From JADJYF01 sp965278995 (lineage in GTDB: Bacteria > Pseudomonadota > Gammaproteobacteria > Ga0077536): a DNA stretch of 64,000 nt. The notes under the pieces are model-generated. The model ran no database searches, was not told where the DNA came from, and saw only the letters and a list, made by a program, of their open reading frames with translations. Positions 43,237 through 54,289 of this stretch are shown in pieces (position 1 is the stretch's first letter; every line of letters starts with the position of its first letter). The stretch is taken from positions 186,001 through 250,000 of the forward strand of contig OZ257136.1 in assembly GCA_965278995.1 (NCBI GenBank). Reading direction: 5' to 3'. Both the position numbers and the translations under genes were made by a program.

Positions 43237-43381
43237 GCTCGATGTCCTCCGACTCTACAAAATTTACTGTAGCTTATCGGCTACGAACGGACAATCCAGC
43301 GGAAGCGAGCATGCGTAATTCCGCTTCCTACGTCGGGCTTGTGCACCAGTTCGGCCGACCCCGCCAGCTTCCACGGCGCGC

Positions 43382-44650
43382 CTACGCAAACTTGCGCTTC
43401 TTGATAGGAACAACCTTCTCGGCAAACCCGCGCTCTACCTCGGCGAGCAAGTCGGCCCACATCTGTAGTCAAGTTCTGCGTTCTTCAAAGTAATCGTGGC
43501 GGTTGTAGATGCCCACCACACCCTTGACCTTGTGGTTCAGGCAGCGCTCTGCAACATGCGGCGCCACGCCCAGCGCTTCCAGGTGGGTGCGCGCCGTGCG
43601 CCGAAAATCATGGGGCGAGAACGCCTCGCTTTCCTTCATCATTGGCCGGATGCTCTTGGCGAGAGACGCATTGATGGTGTTGGTGTCGATGTGCGGCAGC
43701 ATGCGCGTTTGCATCTTGCGTGCCGGCAGCAGCCAGGCGCTCCCACCGGCAAGACGCACCAGCTCGCGTAAAACCGCGACTGCCTGGCGCGGAAGCGGAA
43801 TGTCTATCGGGTTGCCGGTTTTGGTGCGTTCGGCCGGCAGACGCCATACGGCCTCGTCCAGGTCGAATTCGTCGATGCTCGCTCAGATGAGCTCCGACTT
43901 GCGCACCGCCAGCATCAGCAGCAGCTTCACAGTCAGCGTATTTTCGTTCGCCCCGCCCTTTGCGGTCTTCATTACGGCCAGCAATTGCGCCAACTCATCG
44001 CGAGTCAGCCAGCGGGTGCGGGATTCCTCCTTGCCGCCGGCATCCGACGGGTCGAAGGCAGATGCCGGGTTGTAGGGGACCATTTCGCGCTAAACTGCGT
44101 AGTCGAACATGCGCTTGGTCCAACGCATCACATCCGTCGCCATGGTCGGTGCGCCGCGGGCCACGATGGATTTCAGCATGGCGTCGATGTGTTTCGGTCT
44201 GACGTCGCCAACTGCCAGCTTACCGATATTGGGTTTGATATCCCGCTCTATCCGACTTCGGACAATGTTCGGATGTTTCCAACGGCCGAGGATGCGCGCC
44301 GCGAAATATTCATCCGCTAGAGCCGCCACGGTGATAACAGCATTCTGTGCTTCGATCTTCGCGACCGCTTCGGCCTTGCGCTGCTTCTTCTCGCCTTGAA
44401 CATCATGCCCGAGTGCAACGCGTGCTCGCATCTCCTTGGCGGTCTTCCTGGCATTTGCCAGTGACAGATCGCGGTAGCTGCCGAAATCCAGAACACGCTG
44501 TTTGCCTGCCAGGCGATAGCGGAATAACCAGCGCGGTGACGCGTCTTCTTTGCGGTAGCGCAGATACAGACCATCGCCGTCACTGCGCGCATCGAAACGC
44601 GCACCCGCCTTCATCAAATTGCGAATCTCAAGATCCGTGAGTATGCCCAT
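43382..44650 (-). pseudogene. P4-type (DUF4102) tyrosine integrase interrupted by three in-frame stops
   Basis: One continuous frame of 423 codons starting ATG 44650 (GGAGGTG upstream) and ending TAG 43,382-43,384, with TAG at 44,090-44,092, TGA at 43,883-43,885 and TGA at 43,469-43,471. Conserved parts: LTDLEIRNLMKAGARFDARSDGDGLYLR (arm-binding), the SAM-like core from about 110, catalytic LAVRKSELI (Arg), SPHDFRRTARTH (HxxR), then NHKVKGVVGIYNRHDY with the Tyr, and a last segment MWADLLAEVERGF after the third stop. No frameshift occurs. It would have integrated the element at yicC. Confidence 0.85.
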
Positions 44651-44698
44651 CTTTTCACCTCCGATGTGTGTACCCAAGAATGACCCAGAGTTTTGGCT

Positions 44699-44720
44699 TT
44701 GGGTACACGCTTGCGTACAC
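44699..44720 (+). repeat. right arm-type repeat upstream of the integrase
   Basis: Contains GGTACACGCTTGCGTACAC, one mismatch from the copy at 33,853-33,874. An inverted partial copy (TGTGTACCCA) lies at 44,667-44,676. Located between the integrase start and the right att repeat. Confidence 0.6.
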
Positions 44721-44810
44721 AGAAAATATCGGATTCAGATGGAAGTTGCCATCCTTTGGCAGATCTGTATTTTTAAAAAACGTGGGGATTTCGGCGCAAA
44801 ATAGACCTTT

Positions 44811-44848
44811 TCGGATCTACACGGAAATCATTCTAAGTTCTGCACCTG
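44811..44848. repeat. attR-like direct repeat overlapping the yicC 3' end
   Basis: The last 21 bases (from 44,828) are the final codons and stop of the intact yicC; the first 17 lie outside. It pairs with 33,756-33,793 (36 of 38 bases). Confidence 0.85.
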
Positions 44849-45694
44849 CTCGCGCAATTGTTCGATCAGTACTTTGAGTTCGACCGCGGCACCGGCGGTA
44901 TCGACGTGCGCCGATTTCGAACCGAGCGTGTTGGCTTCGCGATTCAATTCCTGCATGAGGAAATCGAGTCGCCGGCCGATAGGTTCATCCTGGTCGAGTA
45001 CTCGCGCAACTTCATCGACATGAGTGGCAAGGCGATCGAGCTCTTCTGCAACATCGAGGCGTTGAATGAGCAGCGCGACTTCCTGTTCGACGCGGGATTC
45101 ATCGAGACCGCCGGCGACTTCGCGGATACGCTGCCGGTAGCGTTCGCGCACACTCTCGATGATTTCGGGAACGCGCACGCTCAACATATCGAGCTGTTCG
45201 CGTACGCCATCGAGTCTGAGCAGCATGATGCTTTTCAACTTCTCGCCTTCGCGTCGGCGCGTATCGAGAAACTGATCGAGTGCGTCATCGAGTAAATTGA
45301 GTACATTGCCAGCAGCCGCATCAAGGTCCACTTCTTCGGCTTCGGTGACGCCGGGCCAGCGCAACACTTCAAGCGGATTCAATGCGTGGCTGTCGCCGAG
45401 CATCGCTGCAATCTGACGCGCCGCGCGGATGATGTCGCCGGCGGCGCGTTCGTTGACGCGGAGTTCCTTGAATGTCGTTCGCGCAGCATCGAGCTTCAGA
45501 GTGCAATCGAGTTTGCCGCGCTTGACGGTGCTCGTAATGCGCTCGCGCACGGCACCTTCGAGCACGCGGAAGTCGTCGGGAAGTCGCACGAACACTTCCG
45601 CAAAGCGATGATTGACCGAACGCAGTTCCCATGCGCCGTGACCCCATTCGGTGTCAAATTCGACGCGGGCAAACGCTGTCATGCTGAACGGCAT
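44828..45694 (-). CDS. yicC: YicC/YloC family endoribonuclease
   Basis: 288 residues from ATG 45694 (E. coli 287); ATG 45709 is possible. Starts MPFSMTAFARVEF, then WELRSVNHRFAEVFVRLPDDFR, and ends with the DUF1732 part RLDFLMQELNREANTLGSKS, as in all YicC. The family is an endoribonuclease acting on small RNAs. Its 3' end is the integration site of the neighbouring element: the last codons and stop lie in the right att repeat, so the reading frame is preserved. It is divergent from rph and normally lies upstream of gmk. Confidence 0.95.
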   Translation of the reverse strand: MPFSMTAFARVEFDTEWGHGAWELRSVNHRFAEVFVRLPDDFRVLEGAVRERITSTVKRGKLDCTLKLDAARTTFKELRVNERAAGDIIRAARQIAAMLGDSHALNPLEVLRWPGVTEAEEVDLDAAAGNVLNLLDDALDQFLDTRRREGEKLKSIMLLRLDGVREQLDMLSVRVPEIIESVRERYRQRIREVAGGLDESRVEQEVALLIQRLDVAEELDRLATHVDEVARVLDQDEPIGRRLDFLMQELNREANTLGSKSAHVDTAGAAVELKVLIEQLREQVQNLE

Positions 45695-45828
45695 CTGGGG
45701 ATCGTCCATGGATGGCTCATACGCCAGGACAATCTTAACCCGGAATTCACACACCAGTCGCAGCGGACCCTCGTCGTGCGTGTCATGCGGGCCGCGAGAG
45801 GCAAACCCGCGAGGCTCGCGCTGGCGGG

Positions 45829-45834
45829 TATAAT
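45829..45834 (+). promoter_or_regulatory. -10 element upstream of rph
   Basis: A consensus TATAAT in the context GGGTATAATG, 30 bp before the rph start. No good -35 is found at the right spacing. CCGAGGTA just before ATG 45865 is the ribosome binding site. Confidence 0.6.
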
Positions 45835-45864
45835 GCGCGCCCCGCCCATCTCCCGAGGTACCTG

Positions 45865-46602
45865 ATGACTATCCGACCCAGCGGCCGCGCACCCGACGAA
45901 ATGCGCAAAGTGAGCTTTACGCGCAGCTTTACCCGTCATGCGGAGGGGTCCGTACTGGTTGAATTCGGTGATACGCGGGTGCTGTGTACGGCCAGTGTCG
46001 AGTCTCGCGTTCCCCCGTTCCTGAAAGGTTCCGGCTCCGGCTGGATCACTGCTGAATACGGCATGTTGCCGCGAGCAACGAATACGCGCATGCGCCGTGA
46101 AGCGAGCCAGGGCCGCCAGGGCGGGAGAACGCTCGAGATCCAGCGGCTGATCGGGCGGGCGCTGCGCTCGGTCGTCAATCTCGAGGCGCTTGGCGAAAAC
46201 ACCATTACGCTCGACTGCGACGTGCTGCAGGCCGACGGCGGCACGCGTACGGCCTCGATTACCGGCGCATTCGTCGCTTTGGCTGACGCAGTCGATTCGC
46301 TGCTGGCCAGCCGCAAGCTGACGCGAAATCCGCTGCACGGCGCTATCGCCTCGGTATCGGTGGGCATATTTGCCGGGGCACCGGTACTCGACCTCGACTA
46401 TGCCGAGGATTCAAACGCCGAAACGGATATGAACGTCGTGATGAACAATGCCGGCCACTTCGTCGAGATCCAGGGCACTGCCGAAGGTCATGCGTTTCGA
46501 CGCGACGAAATGAACGTGATGCTGGATCTGGCTGGCAGCGGCATACGGCAATTGCTCGAACTGCAGGAAGCGTGTCGCGCAAGTGCGACGCGTCGCGGCT
46601 GA
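45865..46602 (+). CDS. rph: ribonuclease PH
   Basis: 245 residues (family about 240). The N-terminus RPSGRAPDEMRKVSFTRSFTRHAEGSVLVEFGDTRVLC is conserved, as are GWITAEYGMLPRAT and DCDVLQADGGTRTASITG. The phosphorolytic exonuclease trims tRNA 3' ends. The C-terminus is intact, unlike the frameshifted K-12 version. First gene of rph-rdgB-hemW. Confidence 0.96.
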   Translation: MTIRPSGRAPDEMRKVSFTRSFTRHAEGSVLVEFGDTRVLCTASVESRVPPFLKGSGSGWITAEYGMLPRATNTRMRREASQGRQGGRTLEIQRLIGRALRSVVNLEALGENTITLDCDVLQADGGTRTASITGAFVALADAVDSLLASRKLTRNPLHGAIASVSVGIFAGAPVLDLDYAEDSNAETDMNVVMNNAGHFVEIQGTAEGHAFRRDEMNVMLDLAGSGIRQLLELQEACRASATRRG

Positions 46603-46619
46603 TAGCGTCAGCGACATTC

Positions 46620-47234
46620 ATGCGCGAACTCGTGCTAGCCAGTGGCAACCGCGGCAAGTTGATTGAAATCACGACGCTGCTCGATGGTCTCGGGCTGAAA
46701 TTCCTCGCGCAGTCTGAGTTTGGCATCGCCGAGGCCGAAGAGACCGGCACGACGTTTCTCGAGAATGCCATCATCAAGGCGCGTCACGCGGCGCGCCTGT
46801 GTCGCTGCCCGGCACTCGCTGACGATTCGGGTCTGATGGTCGATGCGCTGAGCGGTGCGCCTGGCGTATTGTCGGCGCGTTATGCCGGACTGTCGGCGAG
46901 CGATGACGATAACGTTCGCAAGCTGCTCACGGCCCTGCTCGATGTGCCGGCAGAGGAGCGGACTTGTCGCTTCGTGTGTGTAATGGTTTTCATGCGCAGC
47001 GCAGACGATCCACTGCCTGTCGTGGCGAGCGGTGTATGGGAAGGTCACGTACTCACAGTACCGCAGGGACACGGCGGCTTTGGCTACGATCCGATATTTC
47101 AAGTCACCGGCCGCAACCCTGGTCAGCACTGCTCGGCCGCCGAGCTCTCGCCTGACCTGAAGAATCGCCTGAGTCATCGCGGCCAGGCGCTGGCCGCGAT
47201 GCGCGCGAGCCTGCTGCGGGAACTCGCTGCGTGA
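46620..47234 (+). CDS. rdgB: RdgB/HAM1 XTP/dITP pyrophosphatase
   Basis: 204 residues from ATG 46620, 18 bp after rph. Motifs: LASGNRGKLIEI near the N-terminus, TGTTFLENAIIKARHA, ADDSGLMVDALSGAPGVLSARYAG, and GFGYDPIFQV, then LSHRGQAL. It hydrolyses dITP and XTP, keeping deaminated purines out of DNA. The hemW GTG start overlaps its stop by 4 bp. Confidence 0.95.
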   Translation: MRELVLASGNRGKLIEITTLLDGLGLKFLAQSEFGIAEAEETGTTFLENAIIKARHAARLCRCPALADDSGLMVDALSGAPGVLSARYAGLSASDDDNVRKLLTALLDVPAEERTCRFVCVMVFMRSADDPLPVVASGVWEGHVLTVPQGHGGFGYDPIFQVTGRNPGQHCSAAELSPDLKNRLSHRGQALAAMRASLLRELAA

Positions 47235-48403
47235 GCGCCGCCACCAGCGGCTTGTATGTGCATCTGCCGTGGTGCATACGCAAATGTCCCTATTGCGATT
47301 TCAATTCGTTCGAGGCGCGCGGCGAGCTTGCTGAATCCGCTTACGTGCAAGCGCTGCAGTTTGATCTGGCGTATGCACTGGAGCGCAGTGGCGATGTCGA
47401 AATAACGAGCGTATTCATTGGCGGTGGCACACCGAGTCTGTTCAGCGGTGCTGCGATTGGCGCATTGCTCGACGACATCAGGAGTCGGGCTCGTTGTGCG
47501 TCCGATATCGAAATCACGCTTGAAGCAAACCCCGGAGCGAGTGAAGCCGCGCGCCTGCACGATTACGTGGTGGCCGGTGTGAACCGTATTTCGCTCGGCA
47601 TCCAGAGTTTCAATAACGAACGTCTGCAGGCCCTGGGTCGTATCCACGACAGTGCGGCAGCGCTGCGTGCAGTGACGTCGGCACGCGCGGCTGGTGTCAC
47701 CAATCTGAATCTCGATCTGATGTTCGGCCTGCCGGGCGACCTCCCCGGCGACAGCCTCCACGATCTCGAGCAGGCGATCGCGCTCGAACCGGAGCATATT
47801 TCCTGGTATCAGTTGACGCTCGAAGAGGGCACGGCGTTCGCCCGAAAACCGCCGACCTTGCCTGATCACGATCAGATCTGCGATGACTATGAGGCAGGTT
47901 TGCTCGTTCTATCCGCTGCTACCTATGTGCAATACGAAGTCTCCGCGCATGCGCGTTCCGGTCGGCAGTCGCGCCACAACCTGAACTACTGGCGTTTCGG
48001 CGATTACATCGGCATCGGCGCCGGCGCGCACGGTATGCGGCGGACAGACCACGGCGTACTGCGCAGCGTGCGCGTGCGTCATCCTGAGAGTTACATGAAA
48101 GCGGCGCGCGCAGGGCGGCCGGTGGCGACTGAATCGACAGTCACCGGGTCGGAACTCGCCAGCGAATTCATGCTGAATGCATTACGGCTGCGCGACGGTT
48201 TTTCGCTGCGCGATTTCGTCGATCGCACCGGCCTCAGTGCCGATTGCATTGCCGAACCGCTGCAAACGGCGCGCGAGCGCGGCTGGCTGGAAGCAACGAT
48301 AGACTTTATACGGCCGACTGCGTTGGGCTACCGGTTCCTGAACGAATTACTGCTGCTGTTCATGGAATTGCCGGAGCCGACACGAAGCCCACCACGCAAC
48401 TAA
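47231..48403 (+). CDS. hemW: HemW, radical SAM heme chaperone
   Basis: 390 residues from GTG 47231. The radical SAM cluster motif is CIRKCPYC (CX3CX2C) near residue 15, followed by GGGTPS, the HemW-specific ISLGIQSFN and HNLNYW, and an intact C-terminal HemN_C domain. HemW binds heme and delivers it to respiratory enzymes; it is often misannotated as coproporphyrinogen oxidase, which has a different start. Translationally coupled to rdgB. Confidence 0.93.
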   Translation: MSAATSGLYVHLPWCIRKCPYCDFNSFEARGELAESAYVQALQFDLAYALERSGDVEITSVFIGGGTPSLFSGAAIGALLDDIRSRARCASDIEITLEANPGASEAARLHDYVVAGVNRISLGIQSFNNERLQALGRIHDSAAALRAVTSARAAGVTNLNLDLMFGLPGDLPGDSLHDLEQAIALEPEHISWYQLTLEEGTAFARKPPTLPDHDQICDDYEAGLLVLSAATYVQYEVSAHARSGRQSRHNLNYWRFGDYIGIGAGAHGMRRTDHGVLRSVRVRHPESYMKAARAGRPVATESTVTGSELASEFMLNALRLRDGFSLRDFVDRTGLSADCIAEPLQTARERGWLEATIDFIRPTALGYRFLNELLLLFMELPEPTRSPPRN

Positions 48404-48422
48404 GACGCGGCGGTCCCTGCAA

Positions 48423-49373
48423 TCAGCCGGCGCGTAGCTGCACCGCCAGCCACTCACCGATATCGCGGTTGGCGCGTTTGGCGATCGCTGTTCCTGGCGT
48501 CAGTCCATCGAAGCCGTGTGGAGCGCCGGGATATACGTGTAATTCAGTCGGCACACCGGCGTGGCGCAGGCGGTTCGCGTAGTCGATGTCCTCGTCGGCG
48601 AAACCATCGAGTGCACCGACTGAAATGAAGGTCGGTGGCAGGCCGCGCAAATCAGGCGCGCGCGCCGCCGCAGCGTAAATCGGCACGTGGTTGCCGCGCA
48701 ATTCACCGAGGTAGCTGTCCCACCCATAGCGGTTCGCCACGGGCGGCCACACCGGGTCCTGCCACTGGCTCGAGGTGGTTATCTGACGATCGTCGAGCAT
48801 CGGATAGATCAGGGCCTGAAATGCAATCGGGAGTTCGCCTCGATCACGCGCCAGCAGGGCGAGACCGGCAGCGAGGCCGGCACCGGCGCTGGCACCACCG
48901 ATGCCGATGCGCGTTGCATCGATGCCCAGCGCGTCGGCATTGGCATGGACCCAGCGCAGTCCGGCATAGCAGTCATCCAGTGGTCCCGGGTAACGCGATT
49001 CGGGCGCGAGTGCATACTCGACCGAAACGCCAACGCAACCGAGGCGAGGGCACCAGCGATCAAAGCGCAGGTCGTCGCCGACATTGCTGCCCAGGATCAG
49101 GCCGCCGCCATGCATCCAGTAGATGCACGGCAATTTGCCGGACGCGGCGTCGGCACGATGCACTCGGACACTGACATGCGGCCGCTCAGCGACGACGTGG
49201 TCGGTGCGAGCGACCGCATCCGACAACGCCGGCGGAGGTACTGCCCCGAGTCGTTCGCGGATGGCGGCGAGCGTGTCATCTGACAGGTCGCCGAGCCGCA
49301 GTTGCAGCGGTTCCAGCGCGGCGGCCACTTCGGCGTCGATCAGTGTGCTCACATCGACCTGCGAATTACTCAT
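48423..49373 (-). CDS. alpha/beta hydrolase of the HSL (hormone-sensitive lipase-like) family
   Basis: 316 residues. Oxyanion motif HGGG (YWMHGGGLI) near residue 86, nucleophile in GGASAGAGLA (Ser near 161), then GALDGF with the Asp and APHGFDG with the His. This is the full triad of bacterial HSL-type carboxylesterases acting on short acyl esters. It is convergent with hemW and downstream of arfB on the same strand; the role is unknown. Confidence 0.88.
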   Translation of the reverse strand: MSNSQVDVSTLIDAEVAAALEPLQLRLGDLSDDTLAAIRERLGAVPPPALSDAVARTDHVVAERPHVSVRVHRADAASGKLPCIYWMHGGGLILGSNVGDDLRFDRWCPRLGCVGVSVEYALAPESRYPGPLDDCYAGLRWVHANADALGIDATRIGIGGASAGAGLAAGLALLARDRGELPIAFQALIYPMLDDRQITTSSQWQDPVWPPVANRYGWDSYLGELRGNHVPIYAAAARAPDLRGLPPTFISVGALDGFADEDIDYANRLRHAGVPTELHVYPGAPHGFDGLTPGTAIAKRANRDIGEWLAVQLRAG

Positions 49374-49403
49374 GAAACGTCCTTCTGTCGAGGGCAGAAT
49401 GCT

Positions 49404-49823
49404 TCACGCATCTTCACCCGGTTGACGGCGCAGTGATTTCACGCCGGCACGTTGTTTCTTCTCAGTCACGCGCCGGGCGCGGGCGGCGGCGCTCGGCTTG
49501 GTCTTGATGCGCGGTTTGGCGCGTTGCCCACTGCGCACGATGAGCTCGCGCAGGCGCTCGATGGCGTCGTCACGATTGCGGTCCTGACTGCGGAAGCGCT
49601 GGGCCTTGATCGTCAGCACACCCGCAGCCGTAATGCGCCTGTCGGCAAGCGCCAGCAGGCCGTCTTTGTAGCGTTGCGGCAACGAGGATTGCGCGATATC
49701 GAAGCGCAGCGTGATGGCAGTGGCGACTTTGTTGACGTTCTGACCGCCGGGCCCTTGCGCGCGCACCGCGCTCAGTTCGATTTCCTGCTCCGGCAGGCTG
49801 AGTTGCGGCGTGATGACGATCAT
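49404..49823 (-). CDS. arfB: alternative ribosome-rescue factor ArfB (YaeJ)
   Basis: 139 residues (E. coli 140). The release-factor GGQ motif is in AQGPGGQNVNKV near residue 27, followed by a basic C-terminal tail (about 100-139, Lys/Arg rich, KPRIKTKPSAAARARRVTEKK) that enters the mRNA channel. ArfB hydrolyses peptidyl-tRNA on stalled ribosomes. It lies alone between acnA and the esterase. Confidence 0.95.
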   Translation of the reverse strand: MIVITPQLSLPEQEIELSAVRAQGPGGQNVNKVATAITLRFDIAQSSLPQRYKDGLLALADRRITAAGVLTIKAQRFRSQDRNRDDAIERLRELIVRSGQRAKPRIKTKPSAAARARRVTEKKQRAGVKSLRRQPGEDA

Positions 49824-49882
49824 GAGCGCTTACCGGCGGCTGGGGCAAGCCACATTCTAAATGAGACACGGGCTGCGCCGTT

Positions 49883-49912
49883 ACGCCTGCGGTCGAACTT
49901 GACCGCAGGCGT
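49883..49912. terminator. hairpin downstream of acnA
   Basis: ACGCCTGCGGTC and GACCGCAGGCGT pair perfectly (12 bp) around GAACTT, 12 bp after the acnA stop. No T-run follows, so it may be a 3'-end stabiliser or weak terminator. Confidence 0.6.
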
Positions 49913-49923
49913 GCCGGAACAGA

Positions 49924-52587
<2,664 letters not shown>

Positions 52588-52698
52588 CGTGGCTCCGGAT
52601 ATCGTAGGGGATGACGTCAATAGCGGGTGGTAGCGTTCCTATTATCGGCAATTCAACCCACAAGGAGTAGCGCTGTGCCTGCCCTGTGCCGGTGCAGA

Positions 52699-53835
52699 TC
52701 AGCGCGCAGCGTCGATGATACCGCCACCAAGGCAGTCTTCACCGGCATAGAACACAACGGATTGGCCGGGTGTGACTGCCCGTTGAGCCTCGAGGAAGCG
52801 GACGTCAGCGCGATCCTCGGCCAGGCTCTCAATGACGCAGTCCTGTTCCTTCTGGCGGTAGCGCGTTCTGGCGCGGCAGCGTAGCGGCACCGCTGGCGCC
52901 TGGCCGGCCACCCACGACAAGTTCGTCGCGGTCAGTTCCCGACTCATCAAGGCGCAGTGTTCATGGCCTTGCACGACGGTGAGTTCGTTGCGCTCGAGAT
53001 CTTTCGCGGCAACGAACCAGGCCGCCTCGGTCGCACCACGCACACCGCCGATGCCCAGCCCCTGACGCTGGCCGATGGTGTAGTACACGGCACCATGATG
53101 CTGACCGATGACCGTCCCCTCCAGCGTCCGCACTGCGCCGGGTTCGGCAGCGACGTACTGACTCAGAAATTCGCGGAACGGACGTTCGCCGATGAAGCAG
53201 ATGCCGGTGCTGTCTTTTTTCTCGTGCGTCGCCAGTCCGGCCTGGCGTGCCAGCTGGCGGACTTCGGTCTTGGTCAAACCACCAATCGGAAACACTGCCT
53301 GGGCCAGCTGGGTTTGCCCGAGGGTATACAGGAAATAGCTCTGGTCCTTGGCGGAATCACGACTCTTTCGTAAACGCCACTGCCCATCAGTGCAGGCGCC
53401 GCGCACGTAATGACCGGTAGCTATCACGTCGCCACCGAGCTCCTGGGCAGCGCTGCGAAACGCTTTGAACTTGATCTCCCGATTGCACAGCACGTCCGGA
53501 TTGGGTGTGCGGCCAGCGCGGTACTCGGCGAGAAAATCGGCGAACACCTGATCCCAGTAGGCGGCTGACAGATCGACAGTGTTGAGCGGGATATCGAGCG
53601 CTTCGCACACGCGCAGCGCATCGGCGACGTCGTCCTCCCAGTGGCAATGGCCGTCGGCCGTCGGCTCATTCCAGTTCTTCATGAACAGTGCCGAACAGCG
53701 AATACCGGTCTGTTTGAGCCGCCAGGCGGCAACTGACGAATCGACGCCACCCGACATGGCGATGACGATATGGGTGCCCGGCCGCGCTGCCAGCAGCGCT
53801 GGTGGCAACCACTCGTCAGTGGCGGAGGAATGCAT
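52699..53835 (-). CDS. mnmA: tRNA-uridine 2-sulfurtransferase MnmA
   Basis: 378 residues (E. coli 368). PP-loop MSGGVDSSVAAW near 27, catalytic cysteines in NPDVLCNREIKF and STGICFIGERPF, and C-terminal DVRFLEAQRAVTPGQSVVFY. It makes 2-thiouridine at tRNA wobble position 34. The start lies 20 bp inside the upstream Nudix gene, which in E. coli (nudJ-mnmA) is also its neighbour, so they are one operon. Confidence 0.96.
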   Translation of the reverse strand: MHSSATDEWLPPALLAARPGTHIVIAMSGGVDSSVAAWRLKQTGIRCSALFMKNWNEPTADGHCHWEDDVADALRVCEALDIPLNTVDLSAAYWDQVFADFLAEYRAGRTPNPDVLCNREIKFKAFRSAAQELGGDVIATGHYVRGACTDGQWRLRKSRDSAKDQSYFLYTLGQTQLAQAVFPIGGLTKTEVRQLARQAGLATHEKKDSTGICFIGERPFREFLSQYVAAEPGAVRTLEGTVIGQHHGAVYYTIGQRQGLGIGGVRGATEAAWFVAAKDLERNELTVVQGHEHCALMSRELTATNLSWVAGQAPAVPLRCRARTRYRQKEQDCVIESLAEDRADVRFLEAQRAVTPGQSVVFYAGEDCLGGGIIDAAR

Positions 53836-54289
53836 GCAGCAATGCCAGCGGATAACGATGGTCGGCCTGATAGTCCGCGATCGCGAGCGCGACCAGAGGA
53901 CTGCGATGGCGGATAGTCGTGGTGCGAAGTTGGTCTGGCGTCAGCCAATGGGTGGTGACGATTTCCTTGTCGAGGGCACGCGTTGTTTCGTGATGATTCG
54001 GCGTTGCGGCAAAGCAGAAGCGCAGAAACGATTTGCCCTCAATCTCGGTATCCATCAGATAGACGCCAATCAGGCTCGTGACTGTCACGTGCCAGGCGGT
54101 TTCCTCCAACGTTTCTCGCACGGCGGCTTCAATCAGCGTTTCACCGGGGTCGAGGTGTCCGGCGGGTTGATTCAGCACGCGCGCGCCCTCAATGTCCTCT
54201 TCAACGAACAGGAACCGCCCGTCGCGCTCGACCACGGTGGCGGCAACGACATGCGGTTTCCACAACGGTGTTTCAGGTGTGTGCATCAC
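53816..54289 (-). CDS. Nudix hydrolase, NudJ-like
   Basis: 157 residues (E. coli NudJ 153). Nudix box GHLDPGETLIEAAVRETLEE, with the second EE pair in place, near residue 46. NudJ removes phosphate from nucleoside diphosphates and HMP-PP. Context with mnmA matches nudJ. The start overlaps the yhdP stop by 4 bp (ATGA). Confidence 0.9.
   Translation of the reverse strand: MMHTPETPLWKPHVVAATVVERDGRFLFVEEDIEGARVLNQPAGHLDPGETLIEAAVRETLEETAWHVTVTSLIGVYLMDTEIEGKSFLRFCFAATPNHHETTRALDKEIVTTHWLTPDQLRTTTIRHRSPLVALAIADYQADHRYPLALLHAFLRH

Larger units (their letters stand above)
33756..44848. mobile_element. degraded integrative element inserted at the yicC 3' end
   Basis: About 11.1 kb bounded by 38-bp direct repeats, with a tyrosine integrase remnant next to the right repeat, the layout of genomic islands that integrate into gene ends. 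Cargo: amidohydrolase, SnoaL-like protein, AraC regulator, truncated monooxygenase, HicAB, transglutaminase-fold protein, an IS21-family insertion and a HigA-like antitoxin. The integrase carries three nonsense codons, so the element should not be able to move by itself. Near each end lies a copy of GGTACACGCTTG(A/C)GTACAC, candidate arm-type integrase sites. Confidence 0.82.

Noticed and set aside
43237..43381. HigB-type toxin upstream of the antitoxin
   Set aside because: All three minus frames hold stops and no toxin motif.
43382..44650. Recoding of the integrase stops (read-through of TAG and TGA)
   Set aside because: Mixed stop types with no conserved context or recoding hairpin; degradation of a mobile element is simpler.
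47174..47869. 231-codon minus ORF over hemW
   Set aside because: Antisense to the radical SAM domain, which is unambiguous.
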